Positions 47,902-57,293 of a DNA stretch of 64,000 nt are shown here, piece after piece (position 1 is the first letter of the stretch; each line of letters begins with the position of its first letter). The position numbers were made by a program, and so were the translations under genes. Origin of the DNA: Sodalis sp. dw_96 (GTDB lineage Bacteria; Pseudomonadota; Gammaproteobacteria; Enterobacterales; Enterobacteriaceae); contig NZ_JAAVUT010000002.1 of NCBI RefSeq assembly GCF_018449575.1, positions 463,073 to 527,072 of the forward strand. Reading direction: 5' to 3'. Below the pieces are notes generated by a model. The model ran no database searches, was not told the DNA's origin, and was given only the letters and a program-made list of their open reading frames with translations.

Positions 47902-48249
47902 ATGAACGTAACGCCAGCGCAGTACCTGAAAGCCCCTCTTACGTTTCAATCAGCGATGTGGCTGGGCTTAGGTTTCCTTGCTCTTGCCTATATCGGAGCA
48001 TGGATTATTTATACCCATCTCGATAATAAACTAGATACGTATAAAACCACCACAGAATCAAAGATTGACGCTTCTCGCCTAGAATTTGACGGTAAAATTG
48101 ACAGTCTTACCGCCCAGACAAGCGCCTATATTGCAGCGACCCGGCTTGAATCAAAATCCGACAACGCGGCAATTACTACACAATTACAAGGGATTTCCAA
48201 TAGCCTGTCCGAGGTTAACGGTAAACTCTCTTTAAAGAAACCATTATGA
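47902..48249 (+). CDS. Membrane protein with coiled-coil tail
   Basis: 115 residues. One transmembrane helix (about 20-38, LGLGFLALAYIGAWIIYTH) then a charged, heptad-like region (KLDTYKTTTESKIDASRLEFDGKIDSLTAQTSAYIAA). No family recognised. AGGGGA lies 7 bases before the ATG. Its stop overlaps the convergent NmrA-like gene by 6 bases. Confidence 0.65.
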   Translation: MNVTPAQYLKAPLTFQSAMWLGLGFLALAYIGAWIIYTHLDNKLDTYKTTTESKIDASRLEFDGKIDSLTAQTSAYIAATRLESKSDNAAITTQLQGISNSLSEVNGKLSLKKPL

Positions 48250-49119
48250 CCAATCGGCGGCCATTTCCCGACAAAAATCGGCATAACGCCGGGGAGGGTG
48301 GCCCAGCAACCGGGAAAAACGCTCAAGAGCCGCCATATCAGCGACTGCGCCATCCTGTTGATAGCGTTGCAACATAAGACGCATATCATATGCCAGCCAG
48401 CCGGGCTGCCCGGCCTGTACCATTTGCTGTTCGAACTGATCGAGGCTGTCACCGGCATAATGAATGTCTTTATTAAGCGCGTGGCTCCACAAGCCTGCCA
48501 ACCCCTGTCCCGTCAGCGCATCGGGACCAACACATTCGACTATTTCATTCGGTGCGGGTTGTGTATCGCTATCCCTGCTTATCAGCGCGTTGGCGGCGGC
48601 TTCGCCAATATCACGGACATCAACCATGGACAGGCCCTTTTCACCTACCGGCATTGCATATAATCCTTTATCCAGCAATAGGCTTCGCTGACGACTATCA
48701 TTTTGCATAAAATAACCCGGCCGCAAAATGGTGGCTGGAATACCGGAGCATTCAATCATCCGCTCCACCGTATACTTACTGGTAAAATGCGGAACATCCA
48801 CAAACTCATCCGCTCGTATGACGGAAAAATACACCAGTCCCTTGACGCCTTTTTCCCGGGCGATATTCACCGCCTGAATGGCCTGGGTCAGTTCATCGGG
48901 CACGTTGGAAACCAGCAAGAATAGCGTTTCAATTCCCTCCATAACGGCGCGCATACCTTGCGGATCGGTTAAATCTCCTTTGACGGCAACTATGCCTTCG
49001 GGAAAAGAGGCTCGTTCAGGGGCGCGAGTCAGGGCCCTAACATTCACCTGCCGTCCCACCAGATTTTTCAGAACTTGCTGACCAATGATGCCGGTGCTGC
49101 CCGTTACCAGAATTGTCAT
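48244..49119 (-). CDS. NmrA-like NAD(P)-binding protein
   Basis: 291 residues of the atypical SDR/NmrA type: TILVTGSTGIIGQQVLKNL binds NADP(H), then VRALTRAP, VKGDLTDPQGMRAVMEGIETLFLLVSN and RPGYFMQN. These proteins sense NADPH or act as quinone reductases (QorB-like). The start ATG at 49119 follows GGAGAAG. Convergent to the small membrane gene at 47902. Confidence 0.88.
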   Translation of the reverse strand: MTILVTGSTGIIGQQVLKNLVGRQVNVRALTRAPERASFPEGIVAVKGDLTDPQGMRAVMEGIETLFLLVSNVPDELTQAIQAVNIAREKGVKGLVYFSVIRADEFVDVPHFTSKYTVERMIECSGIPATILRPGYFMQNDSRQRSLLLDKGLYAMPVGEKGLSMVDVRDIGEAAANALISRDSDTQPAPNEIVECVGPDALTGQGLAGLWSHALNKDIHYAGDSLDQFEQQMVQAGQPGWLAYDMRLMLQRYQQDGAVADMAALERFSRLLGHPPRRYADFCREMAADWS

Positions 49120-49224
49120 CACGCTTCTCCTGTAACCGCTGTTGGTTCATGGATATCTCTTAACTCTAGACGTTTCCCAAGCCCTTGGTTATACCGAAAT
49201 GACGATTAAAGAACCTGTAAACCC

Positions 49225-49920
49225 ATGCCACAGCCCTCGGAGCTTCAGCGTACCCAGCCGGGGACCTATCAGGAGCTGGGCTTCGAGGAGCGGCTCGGGT
49301 TGCTGCTTGAACATGAGTTGTTGCAGCGGGAAATGAGCAAAGTTGCCCGACTGCGACGACAAGCGCGGCTGAGGCTGTCGGCACCGGCGTCAGGGCTGGA
49401 CTGGAGACCAGAACGGGGACTCAAACGCCAGCAGATAGCGGAGTTGCTGAGCGGCGGCTGGTATTAGCGGCAACAAAACGTATTGATAACGGGCCCCACT
49501 GGCAGCGGGAAAACCTATGTGGCTTGCGCACTGGGTGAACAAGCCTGCCAGCAGCATGTGGCGGTGGGTTACTGGCGTCTGCCCCGGTTGCTGGATGACC
49601 TGAACACGGGGCATGCGGACGGCAGTTACCGCAAGCAACTGCTACAGTTGGCGAAAAAAACGGTGCTCATCCTGGATGACTGGGGTCTGGAAAAGCTGTC
49701 ACCGCGGCAATCAGCGGATCTGCTGGACGTGGTGGAAGACCGATATGGACGAGGAAGCACCATCCTGATAAGCCAGTTGCCGGTGACTGAATGGTACAAA
49801 ATGGTGAGTAATCCGACGGTGGCGGATGCCCTAATGGATCGGCTGGTGCATAACAGTCATCGACTAGAACTGAGCGGAGAGTCACTGAGAAAAGTGGCGC
49901 AATCCGATCATGGCGAGTAA
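49225..49920 (+). pseudogene. istB: Remnant of istB (IS21-family helper ATPase)
   Basis: The reading frame YQELGFEERLGLLLEHELLQRE...DWRPERGLKRQQIAELLSGGWY ends in TAG at 49465 but continues in the same frame as RQQNVLITGPTGSGKTYVACALGEQA with Walker A, VLILDDWGLEKLS (Walker B) and HRLELSGESLRK, the typical IstB C-terminus. The N-terminal 40 or so residues and all of istA are missing. So this is a truncated, nonsense-mutated piece of an IS21-like element; a downstream-only product from an internal start is possible but unlikely to function. Confidence 0.9.
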
Positions 49921-49922
49921 AA

Positions 49923-50156
49923 CTAAGAAGAGAAAAAACGCGCGAGAAAAGTGCGATCGGAATCACCGAAATACGCATCTTCATCTACCCAAGGAAATTT
50001 ACTTTGCAGTTTCCTTCCCGCCAGTTCTTCATTAAGCTCCGGCAGAATGTACAGGCAATACTCGTTGTCACCAAAGGGCACGAACAGTAAGGGGCGTATG
50101 GTTTTGGCCAGCCTTAGGTAGGCGTTGGTGTCAACGAGGATTTTCGATTGAGGCAT
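49923..50156 (-). CDS. PIN-domain-like protein, probably truncated
   Basis: 77 residues: KILVDTNAYLRLAKTIRPLLF starts like a PIN-type ribonuclease (first acidic residue in VDTN). The frame stops after 77 codons, 3 bases from the end of the istB relic, while full PIN proteins have 130 or more residues. The gene was therefore probably cut by the insertion. It overlaps the stop of the Xre/ImmA gene as TAATG, so the two are one operon. If the pair was a toxin-antitoxin unit, the toxin may now be inactive. Confidence 0.6.
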   Translation of the reverse strand: MPQSKILVDTNAYLRLAKTIRPLLFVPFGDNEYCLYILPELNEELAGRKLQSKFPWVDEDAYFGDSDRTFLARFFSS

Positions 50157-51301
50157 TAGGTCAACTCAGCGTGGATACTCTGTGCATCAAGTAGAGGTAT
50201 ATCCAGCACAGTTTGAACATAACCCGGCCCCTTATCGTGTTCTTTTAAGTATTTTCGGAGCAAGTCGAAAAATGACGTTTCAAAAGCGCCCTCTGTCTTC
50301 TCGATATAGTCACGAGCACTCGGCCTACCGTGCAGGTCGAGCTCAGTATCGCCGAACAGAGCTTCGCTGAGGCTTTTATATCTCTTATTAAAATTGGTGA
50401 CAGCGCCGGGGAAAGATGTCTTGCTGAGCTGTATTTCAGGCTTTCCTGTGAATTCGGCATATTTGTTCACTTGCCCAATCACTGTCCAAGGAGAGATCGT
50501 TAATTGATCTGCCAAGTCGATAACATGGGCGATTTTCGCGGCAGGAGAAGCTTGCAATCTGATGGAAACATACGCTCCCTCTGCCAGCTTATGCGGATAG
50601 AGCAAGCTCGCAGCAAAGGCATCGGCAAAGTCTTCAGCTTCGTCGCCGTCCAAGCTAGGCGACAAGCAATGCCCCAGTTCATGAGCCATCCAGAATTTGA
50701 AGTCGTGGATATTGGTATCCAGATTCAGATATACCCAAGTACTTCCTGAATCTGGAAGGTATATGTGCACTGCATTTTCATGGCGCTGTTTGGCTCCCCA
50801 CATTACCGGCACCACAACGGCCTGCAACTCACTAAAACGACGGATGAGGTGCGTAAAATCCACGCACTCAGCCGACCCAAGATTGATATCCTCCCTGACT
50901 TTCGCTGTTACAGTGCGAAGATAGTCATAATCACAGCTAGGTGACTTGAGCACCGGCGGCATTTCAAAAGTATCAAACGGCAAATAAGGCACAAGATGGC
51001 GCAAAAAACGACCCATTTCCTGCGCCTTCTCGATATGATGGCTCTTTGTCTTGGTCCCGCGCATTTTGCGGAATGCCACTTTCGGTGCGTGCGGGTCTTC
51101 CTTGATAACTAAATCATCAAAAGAAAGATTCAGTAACTTGCCTAAGTGAAGAAGCTTATTGGGACGAGGAAAAGACTTGTGCAAAAGCCACTGGGAAACA
51201 GCCTCTTTGGTTACGCCTAAAGCATCAGCCACGGCAGTCTGTGTCAGACCAGCCCTGTCGATTGCCTGCTGCGCTTTATCAGTATTTAGTCTTTTTTGCA
51301 T
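50156..51301 (-). CDS. Xre-type HTH protein with ImmA/IrrE metallopeptidase domain
   Basis: 381 residues. N-terminal HTH AQQAIDRAGLTQTAVADALGVTKEAVSQWLLHKSFPRPNK, then an ImmA/IrrE domain with the zinc motif FWMAHELGHCLS and the downstream Glu-rich DGDEAEDFADAFAASLL. Such proteins sense stress or act as regulators and antitoxins for a linked gene. The stop overlaps the PIN gene (TAATG), so it is the first gene of a two-gene unit. The zinc motif is intact. Confidence 0.9.
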   Translation of the reverse strand: MQKRLNTDKAQQAIDRAGLTQTAVADALGVTKEAVSQWLLHKSFPRPNKLLHLGKLLNLSFDDLVIKEDPHAPKVAFRKMRGTKTKSHHIEKAQEMGRFLRHLVPYLPFDTFEMPPVLKSPSCDYDYLRTVTAKVREDINLGSAECVDFTHLIRRFSELQAVVVPVMWGAKQRHENAVHIYLPDSGSTWVYLNLDTNIHDFKFWMAHELGHCLSPSLDGDEAEDFADAFAASLLYPHKLAEGAYVSIRLQASPAAKIAHVIDLADQLTISPWTVIGQVNKYAEFTGKPEIQLSKTSFPGAVTNFNKRYKSLSEALFGDTELDLHGRPSARDYIEKTEGAFETSFFDLLRKYLKEHDKGPGYVQTVLDIPLLDAQSIHAELT

Positions 51302-51576
51302 GCACTAAGTATATACAGCAGTCAAGTTTTGTCAAGTTTGACTTCAAGGCTGGATTTTCAAAACCTCCCAGAAAGAGATATAGAGTACGAGTCAGTACGC
51401 ATTACACTTTTACTTTTTTGTAGCTGCGTTAAAAATTCGTTAAAAATTGTTAATTTCCGGATGTTGAGGATTCCTGGGAATCATTTTCTGATAATTTTTG
51501 AGCAACCACCCTACTCACGGGATGGCGACATCGCTTCACAACGACATCATTGGGCGACCCACCTCAGGAGATTCAC

Positions 51577-52344
51577 ATGAAACTTTCTTCGACCGTTACC
51601 CGTATCGCTTCAGCCATCACCTTCTCCCTCGTTGCTTTCGGTTCCACCGCGGCGAGCGCCGCCCCGGTGAAAAACATCGTGCTGGTCCACGGCTACTTTG
51701 CCGATGGGTCAGGGTGGCAAGCCGTGTCGAATATATTATCCCATGACGGATATACCGTCTCGGTGGTGCAAGAACCGGAAACGTCATTCGCGGATGATGT
51801 GAAAGCCACAACCCGCGTGGTCGACGCCCATGATGGCCCGAGTATCCTGGTGGGCCACAGCTATGGCGGCGCCGTGATAACAGAGGCGGGCAATGACCCG
51901 AAGGTGGCCGGATTGGTCTATATCGCCGCATTCGAACCGGATGCCGGCGAAAGCGCGATGGATTTAGCGAAAAAAATTCCCTCCGCGAGTCAAGCCATCA
52001 AGCCCACCGCCGACGGTTTTCTGTATATCGATCCGAAGAGTTTCCATGCGGATTTCGCCGCTGATATTCCCGCCGCCGAGGCCCGTTTCATGGCGGCTTC
52101 CCAAGTCATGCCAAACGGGCAAACATTTGGCACGCCGATTACCACCGCTGCCTGGAAGACCAAGCCGAGTTGGGCCTTGGTCGCCACGGCCGACCGCATG
52201 ATTTCCCCCGATCTCGAACGCTTTATGACCAAGCGCGCCGGCAGTACCACCATCGACGTGAAGTCCAGCCATGTTGCTTATCTCTCCCAAGCGCCCAAAG
52301 TTGCTAAACTTATCGAACTGGCGGCGAATAACGCGCAGAAATAA
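51577..52344 (+). CDS. Periplasmic alpha/beta hydrolase
   Basis: 255 residues with a Sec signal peptide (MKLSSTVTRIASAITFSLVAFGSTAASA). The hydrolase has the oxyanion region KNIVLVHGYFADGSGW, the nucleophile elbow ILVGHSYGGAVI (Ser) and a late His in SSHVAYLSQAPKVA; the acid is probably in VATADRMISPDLER. It resembles the EstA/RutD-like esterase group. ATG at 51577 with AGGAG upstream. No operon partner. Confidence 0.9.
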   Translation: MKLSSTVTRIASAITFSLVAFGSTAASAAPVKNIVLVHGYFADGSGWQAVSNILSHDGYTVSVVQEPETSFADDVKATTRVVDAHDGPSILVGHSYGGAVITEAGNDPKVAGLVYIAAFEPDAGESAMDLAKKIPSASQAIKPTADGFLYIDPKSFHADFAADIPAAEARFMAASQVMPNGQTFGTPITTAAWKTKPSWALVATADRMISPDLERFMTKRAGSTTIDVKSSHVAYLSQAPKVAKLIELAANNAQK

Positions 52345-52346
52345 TC

Positions 52347-52484
52347 CTAGGTCTGGGCAAGATATTTGATATGCCGCTGGATGTTTGTTGCTAAACGACG
52401 AAAGGCCGGAACAACAAACATGTAATCAAAACGTCTTGCCCGCATTTGCGACCATTCGTTCGAAAGATCCCAGAAGGATTTAAT
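52347..52484 (-). pseudogene. 3' fragment of an unidentified gene
   Basis: A minus-strand frame of 45 codons without start (SFWDLSNEWSQM, then RARRFDYMFVVPAFRRLATN and QRHIKYLAQT) reads like protein and ends in TAG three bases past the end of the hydrolase gene. Upstream of it is an in-frame TGA. It looks like the tail of a lost gene. Beyond it, to 52731, the gap is AT-rich without a gene. Confidence 0.35.
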
Positions 52485-52731
52485 TCAGAGCACATTTCTG
52501 TATCGGTCTTTGATAAATAATTTTATTCTCGGTAAATATTCGAGGGCATTATTTAACAATACTATTCTTTTTCGGCGATCAACAAATAACAGCTCTCAAT
52601 TTTAATTTATCTATTTGGTTACGGCATCTCTGTGTCCCCATGTGCTGGTCTGGCTCAATGATTTGGGGTGTAAGCCAGTCACGGCACGAATTATGAGCGG
52701 GTGCCGATATGACTGGCCGCATTGTCTGAAG

Positions 52732-53022
52732 TCATCCTCCTGCGTCTGGTAACAGATCAATTTTCACGCTATCCAAAATGAGCTTATCGTATAGCTCACT
52801 ACCTCTTGTCAAACTGATATTATTTATACCGAAACTATCAAGCACCATTTGATAGTGCTCAAGCGCGCCCGACCCCAAATCCTCATCATCAATACAGGAA
52901 TAAAGCGGTGGGCAATAACTGATTTCTATAAACATATAGAAAAAAGAAAATGCAGGATTCCAGCCTATCAGAACTTCAACGGGTCCCAGAGATGATTCGC
53001 CGGTTAATTTGTAATGGCACAT
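52732..53022 (-). CDS. Hypothetical protein
   Basis: 96 residues, AT-rich coding, acidic. There is no signal peptide despite a hydrophobic stretch (FSFFYMFIEISYCPPLYSCI), and no motif I recognise. It could be a small immunity-type protein, which are often acidic and orphan, but this is only a thought. Confidence 0.5.
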   Translation of the reverse strand: MCHYKLTGESSLGPVEVLIGWNPAFSFFYMFIEISYCPPLYSCIDDEDLGSGALEHYQMVLDSFGINNISLTRGSELYDKLILDSVKIDLLPDAGG

Positions 53023-53291
53023 ATTTGTATATCCATATATTAATTATATAACCTATATTTAAATCAACAATTAACAGTGAAAAAATTTAATAGCAAAATT
53101 AATAATTTGAAAAAACTGTGATCACTCAGTGAAATAATCAATCTTGCTAAAAAAGAGCTAACCCTATTTTTGTCAGTAGGCTTACCAGCGCCCGCAAGTT
53201 AATAAACACTATATAGGCACTATCTTAAACCAGTTTAATCTATCTGGTAGCTGTTTACACTATGGTTTTTAGCAGACATATAGGGTTGGTT

Positions 53292-53456
53292 ATGGCTGAG
53301 CCTTTTTTGAAAAACAGAACACGGTTTACCTCTTCCCTAGACAATAAATTAGTGCCACTTTTTAATGAGTTGGCGCAAAAAACGCGTATTCCGAAAAGCA
53401 GGCTGCTGGATGAGGCCATCGAGGATTTACTGAAAAAGCATAAATCTAAAGAATGA
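53292..53456 (+). CDS. Ribbon-helix-helix DNA-binding protein
   Basis: 54 residues: RTRFTSSLDNKLVPLFNELAQKTRIPKSRLLDEAIEDLLKKHKSK, a textbook ribbon-helix-helix (beta strand, two helices) as in plasmid and toxin-antitoxin repressors. An in-frame GTG/ATG further upstream is possible; 53292 is chosen because the homology begins just after. It is followed by a small gene at 53517. It may be an antitoxin that has lost its toxin. Confidence 0.7.
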   Translation: MAEPFLKNRTRFTSSLDNKLVPLFNELAQKTRIPKSRLLDEAIEDLLKKHKSKE

Positions 53457-53516
53457 TACTGTAATTATATACATCAGTTGGTATACTCCAGGCATGAAAG
53501 TCTATGAGTATGCACT

Positions 53517-53747
53517 ATGCCACGGATGTACGATTTACCCGCCGCGTTCGAAAACACCATGACCCGCGACAAGCAAGGGCGCTATACCGGTTCAATTCTT
53601 GACTTTGTCCACGAACTAGAGAAAGTGAATCACCATTTCTCGCCCCGCCAGGCCAACGACTGGATTGCCCACTACAAATCCGGTTGGCGCCTGCATGAAG
53701 AAGGCGAGAACGGTTTTAACGTCTACACCCGATTCAACCCAAACTAA
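53517..53747 (+). CDS. Hypothetical small protein
   Basis: 76 residues: MPRMYDLPAAFENTMTRDKQGRYTGSILDFVHELEKVNHHFSPRQANDWI, soluble, probably helical, ending in a Tyr/Arg-rich NGFNVYTRFNPN. Phage-like or conjugative-element proteins of this size are common, but I do not recognise this one. It lies 60 bases after the ribbon-helix-helix gene on the same strand. Confidence 0.55.
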   Translation: MPRMYDLPAAFENTMTRDKQGRYTGSILDFVHELEKVNHHFSPRQANDWIAHYKSGWRLHEEGENGFNVYTRFNPN

Positions 53748-53772
53748 GCCCCTGCCCCGATTCTAACGGCCT

Positions 53773-53793
53773 GCCCACGCGCCGGGCTTTTTT
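53773..53793 (+). terminator. Probable terminator after the small gene
   Basis: GCCC and GGGC can pair over a 7-base loop, followed directly by six T residues. The stem is only 4 bp, so efficiency is uncertain. It starts 25 bases after the stop. Confidence 0.45.
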
Positions 53794-53948
53794 ATTCCTG
53801 GATAATATTCTAGGCTATATCTCGATGAGCTAGCAGCTTGGTCCGCCGCCATGGAGCAGAATGTAGTGGCCTGCGCCCTATCGGAAATCAGAGTCCACAG
53901 AGTGTCCCCTCAATTTTCTGAAATTTAACCTTGCCCTCTGTCCACACA

Positions 53949-55283
53949 TCAACCCGTCTCTTTCTCTTTGCGGTACGATTCAGCAAGAATAGAAATGTAA
54001 TGCCTGACTTTTTGCTGGTGACCGAAGCGATTGACGTTATCGGATAATTGCATCATGCAGGCCGGGCAACCGGTGGTAATAGTCTCCGCGCCAGTTTGAT
54101 TGACATCGTTAATTTTTCTTTCGGCGATGGCTACCGAGGTTTTAAAATGCGTTAATACATACGAACCGCCACTGCCGCAGCAAGCGTCAGCCCTGGCCAT
54201 TTCCTTGAATATCACCCCTGGTATATTTTTCAGGATCTCCCGGGGTTCACGGGAAACCTTCATTACTTTTTTCAGGTGGCAGGGATCGTGATAGGTTAAG
54301 ACGGCATCTACTTGACCTTTCGGGATGCGATAGCCGATGACGTCAGTCAGCAGCGTTGAAATATCAAAAGTGCGACTGCGCCAAAAATCCGCCCTTGGCC
54401 CATACACCGGATCGAGTTTGAATATTTCCGGGTAATCATGCTGCCAGGCGCCCCCGCAGGAACCGCAACCGGTAACGATATAATCAACGTCACTGCTATC
54501 CATCGCGTCAATATTCTTTCGGCCAAGCTGGCGAATGGATTCTATATCTCCATGGACCAACACCGGCACGCCACAGCACCCCTGCTCCCGGGGAATCACC
54601 ACTGCTATGTTATTTTCTTGCAAAACCGACACCAGATCTTCACCCACCTCAGGGTACAAATAATTAAACGAACACCCGGTAAAAAAAGCCACCCTGGCAA
54701 CAGGATTTTCCATAGGAAGGACATCAGGCAGGCGATCCCGTAGCGGCTTTTTGGCTAACGCCGGCAGTCGCCGGTTTTGGTCAAAGCCCGCCGATTTTCC
54801 CAACAACGCCAACGGAGCGCGGGGGGCGATGGCCTGTTGTCCGGCCTGACGAAATAACACGCCGCTTAGCCGCGCGCCGGTTTTCATGCCCAGGTCAAAT
54901 ACTCCCTGACGTTTCAGGGTGCTGAATATCGCCTTTTTGACCCAGGGTAAGCCCTTCTCCCGCACCACGGCACACCGCAGCGCCAGAATGATCCGGCCAA
55001 AATCAACCTTGGTGGGGCAATTTTGCATACAGGACTTGCAAACCAGGCAATTGAACAGCATATCGACGACGTCTTTATCCTCGATCTGCAAACTGCCGGC
55101 CAGGATGGCTTCAGCAACGCCGATCTTTCCCCTCGCCACACCGGATTCGGTTTTAGTGGTTTTATAAATCGGACAAACGGCCATGCAGAAACCACAGTGC
55201 ATACACTTATCCAGTTCGGTCTGGATGGCGGCCAGGTCGTCGTATACGGTCTGGACCGGGATGAGCTTTTCAACGGGAAACAT
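53949..55283 (-). CDS. glcF: Glycolate/lactate oxidase iron-sulfur subunit (GlcF type)
   Basis: 444 residues. Two 4Fe-4S motifs, CMHCGFCMAVCP (about residue 27) and CLVCKSCMQNCP (about 80), are followed by two CCG-type heterodisulfide-reductase-like domains (EQGCCGVPVLVHG and DACCGSGGSYVL). It passes electrons from the FAD subunit to the quinone pool. It overlaps glcD by 14 bases. There is no glcE between them, unlike the E. coli glcDEF order. Confidence 0.9.
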   Translation of the reverse strand: MFPVEKLIPVQTVYDDLAAIQTELDKCMHCGFCMAVCPIYKTTKTESGVARGKIGVAEAILAGSLQIEDKDVVDMLFNCLVCKSCMQNCPTKVDFGRIILALRCAVVREKGLPWVKKAIFSTLKRQGVFDLGMKTGARLSGVLFRQAGQQAIAPRAPLALLGKSAGFDQNRRLPALAKKPLRDRLPDVLPMENPVARVAFFTGCSFNYLYPEVGEDLVSVLQENNIAVVIPREQGCCGVPVLVHGDIESIRQLGRKNIDAMDSSDVDYIVTGCGSCGGAWQHDYPEIFKLDPVYGPRADFWRSRTFDISTLLTDVIGYRIPKGQVDAVLTYHDPCHLKKVMKVSREPREILKNIPGVIFKEMARADACCGSGGSYVLTHFKTSVAIAERKINDVNQTGAETITTGCPACMMQLSDNVNRFGHQQKVRHYISILAESYRKEKETG

Positions 55284-56679
55284 GCGTTTTCTCTTCCCTG
55301 GGAACGAGCTTGCCAGGATTTAACATATGGGTGGGATCCAAGGCATTTTTGATGGTTTGCATGAGTTTGAGGCCTGAATCGCCTATCTCATTGCCTAAAA
55401 AACGCATTTTGGCAATGCCTATGCCGTGCTCGCCCGATAAGGTGCCGCCTAACTTGATGGCGGTGGCAAAGATCTCCTCGACGGCCTGATGCACCCTGGA
55501 CATCTCGTCAGCGTTATATTTATCGGCAAGGATGGTGGGATGCAGATTCCCGTCGCCGGCGTGACCAAAGGTGCCGAGCACCAGCCGGTACTTGCGCCCG
55601 ATCTCCGCCAACGCCAGCAGCATGTCGGTGACGCGACTGCGCGGCACGGTCGCGTCTTCCAGCACCACCGTATTGTTAAGTGACGCCAACGCCGGCAATG
55701 CCGCCCGTCGCGCGGACCAGAGATTGTCACGCTCTTCATCCGAATTGGCGATATGCAAGGTACCGTGGTTTTCTTCGACAATTCTTATCACCGCGTCGGC
55801 TTCTTGCGCCACCACCTGTTCGGCCATGCCGTCAACCTCAATCAACAGCAAGGCCGCGGCATCCGTGGGCAATCCGACATGGGCAAAATCCTCCACCGTG
55901 CGGATAGTCATGTTATCCATAATTTCCAGGGTGGCGGGAATAACCTGCGCCTTGATAATACCGGAAACCGTTTTACCGGCGTCTTCCATAATATTGAACG
56001 CGGCCAGCATCGCTTTATGAAATTTCGGCTCGGGCAGTAACTTGCAGGTGATTTCCACAATAATGCCCAACGTGCCCTCAGAACCGACAAACAGGTTGGA
56101 AAAATCATACGCGGTGACGTTCTTCACCGTTTTGCCGCCAAAACGCACACTCTTGCCATTGGCCAAAACGACTTCCATACCCATGACATAATGTTTGGTG
56201 ACGCCATATTTCAAACCGCGTAGTCCCCCCGAGTTTTCGGCCACCGAGCCCCCCATGGTGGCGGTGGTAACGGTGCCCGGATCGGGCGGATACATCAGTC
56301 CATAGGACGCGATGGCATTATTGAGATCCTGGATGACGACGCCGGGCTGCACGGTGGCGGTGAGATTTTCCGCGTCGATTTCCAGAATCTGATCCATTTT
56401 TTGCAATGACAGGACGATCCCATGGTCAAGAGGGATGGTTCCGCCGCTTAAATTGGTTCCCGCACCGCGCGGGTAGATGGCAATACTTTTCCAGGCGGCC
56501 AATTGCACCACCTTTCGCACTTGCGCCGTGCTGGTAGGCATAACAATCACTTCAGGCATGGCATGGGGCACATCGGCAGTGGCATCGTAGCTATACGTCG
56601 TTAAATTAACGCTGCCAATCAATACATTATCTTTCCCCACGATAGCGTGGAGCTGTTTAATGATAATTTCGTCCAACAT
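55270..56679 (-). CDS. glcD: FAD-linked 2-hydroxyacid oxidase (GlcD type)
   Basis: 469 residues: the FAD-binding IAIYPRGAGTNLSGG, GGSVAENSGGLRGLKYGVTKHYVMG and the C-terminal RYRLVLGTFGHAGDGNLHP, plus LGGTLSGEHGIG. It oxidises glycolate or D-lactate-type acids and hands electrons to GlcF. It is the first gene of a two-gene operon. A single fused GlcD without GlcE is common in D-lactate dehydrogenase-like pairs, so the substrate may be D-lactate. Confidence 0.92.
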   Translation of the reverse strand: MLDEIIIKQLHAIVGKDNVLIGSVNLTTYSYDATADVPHAMPEVIVMPTSTAQVRKVVQLAAWKSIAIYPRGAGTNLSGGTIPLDHGIVLSLQKMDQILEIDAENLTATVQPGVVIQDLNNAIASYGLMYPPDPGTVTTATMGGSVAENSGGLRGLKYGVTKHYVMGMEVVLANGKSVRFGGKTVKNVTAYDFSNLFVGSEGTLGIIVEITCKLLPEPKFHKAMLAAFNIMEDAGKTVSGIIKAQVIPATLEIMDNMTIRTVEDFAHVGLPTDAAALLLIEVDGMAEQVVAQEADAVIRIVEENHGTLHIANSDEERDNLWSARRAALPALASLNNTVVLEDATVPRSRVTDMLLALAEIGRKYRLVLGTFGHAGDGNLHPTILADKYNADEMSRVHQAVEEIFATAIKLGGTLSGEHGIGIAKMRFLGNEIGDSGLKLMQTIKNALDPTHMLNPGKLVPREEKTHVSR

Positions 56680-56950
56680 ACATCAATCCATTCGCGCTTT
56701 GAATTCCAGGGTTGAAAGATTGTTGGCCGATTCAATGTTTTCGAATGTGATCGGCAACGCTAAATACAATGATGAGATTAATTTAATGCTAATAACCGGA
56801 TAGTGGGTTCAGCCGTCAGCAAATCAGTCATTTTTGGAGAGGATGGTCTGGCCATAGAGATCGATTTCGACCTGACGGCCTAGCGCATCGTCAGGATCCG
56901 GGAACGGGTTGGGCGCGAGTTGGAATGAGTCGTGGCACCTGACGTTGGCA

Positions 56951-57058
56951 TAATGTATGGGACAACGGAAAGTGAGCTTTGAATTTATTAAACCCGGCAC
57001 AGCGACACGGAGTGCGTATATCGAACGCATCAATAAAACTGATCTCAAAAAAGCGTAG
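56951..57058 (+). pseudogene. IS3-family transposase remnant
   Basis: The frame FEFIKPGTATRSAYIERINKTD matches the integrase-core end of IS3 orfB proteins (EFIQPGKPTQNAYIERFNRT). The preceding DNG lies in another frame, so a frameshift separates them. No ends or terminal repeats remain, and TAG ends the frame. The flanking 446-base gap between glcD and the gene at 57126 holds nothing else I can call. Confidence 0.6.
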
Positions 57059-57125
57059 TTATACGGTGGTGATGCTTACAACGTATGATCCTATGAAAAA
57101 TCGGAGGAAATGCGATGAACAACGA

Positions 57126-57293
57126 TCAATCGGCCAGCCGTAGATAAGCATATTTCTTCCGGCTCTCTATCAGAGACACTTCAACCTGTCCCGAGGTTTG
57201 ACCCGTTTCGATGGAAGTTGAAGTCATGATGGAGTGGACAATACTTTCCTTTGAAGGCATGCGATACGAAGCCGCTTTTTGTTTATTTTTCAT
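57126..57293 (-). CDS. Small hypothetical protein
   Basis: 55 residues with a perfect ribosome site (GGGAGG, 5 bases before the ATG). MKNKQKAASYRMPSKESIVHSIMTSTSIETGQTSGQVEVSLIESRKKY is basic and hydrophilic with a cluster of Thr/Ser. No family recognised. It lies beside the toxin-antitoxin pair but on the opposite strand. Confidence 0.5.
   Translation of the reverse strand: MKNKQKAASYRMPSKESIVHSIMTSTSIETGQTSGQVEVSLIESRKKYAYLRLAD

Noticed and set aside
56824..57048. Minus-strand frame of 74 codons between glcD and the small gene at 57126
   Set aside because: The plus strand of the same bases carries the IS3 integrase-core signature, so this frame is its shadow.
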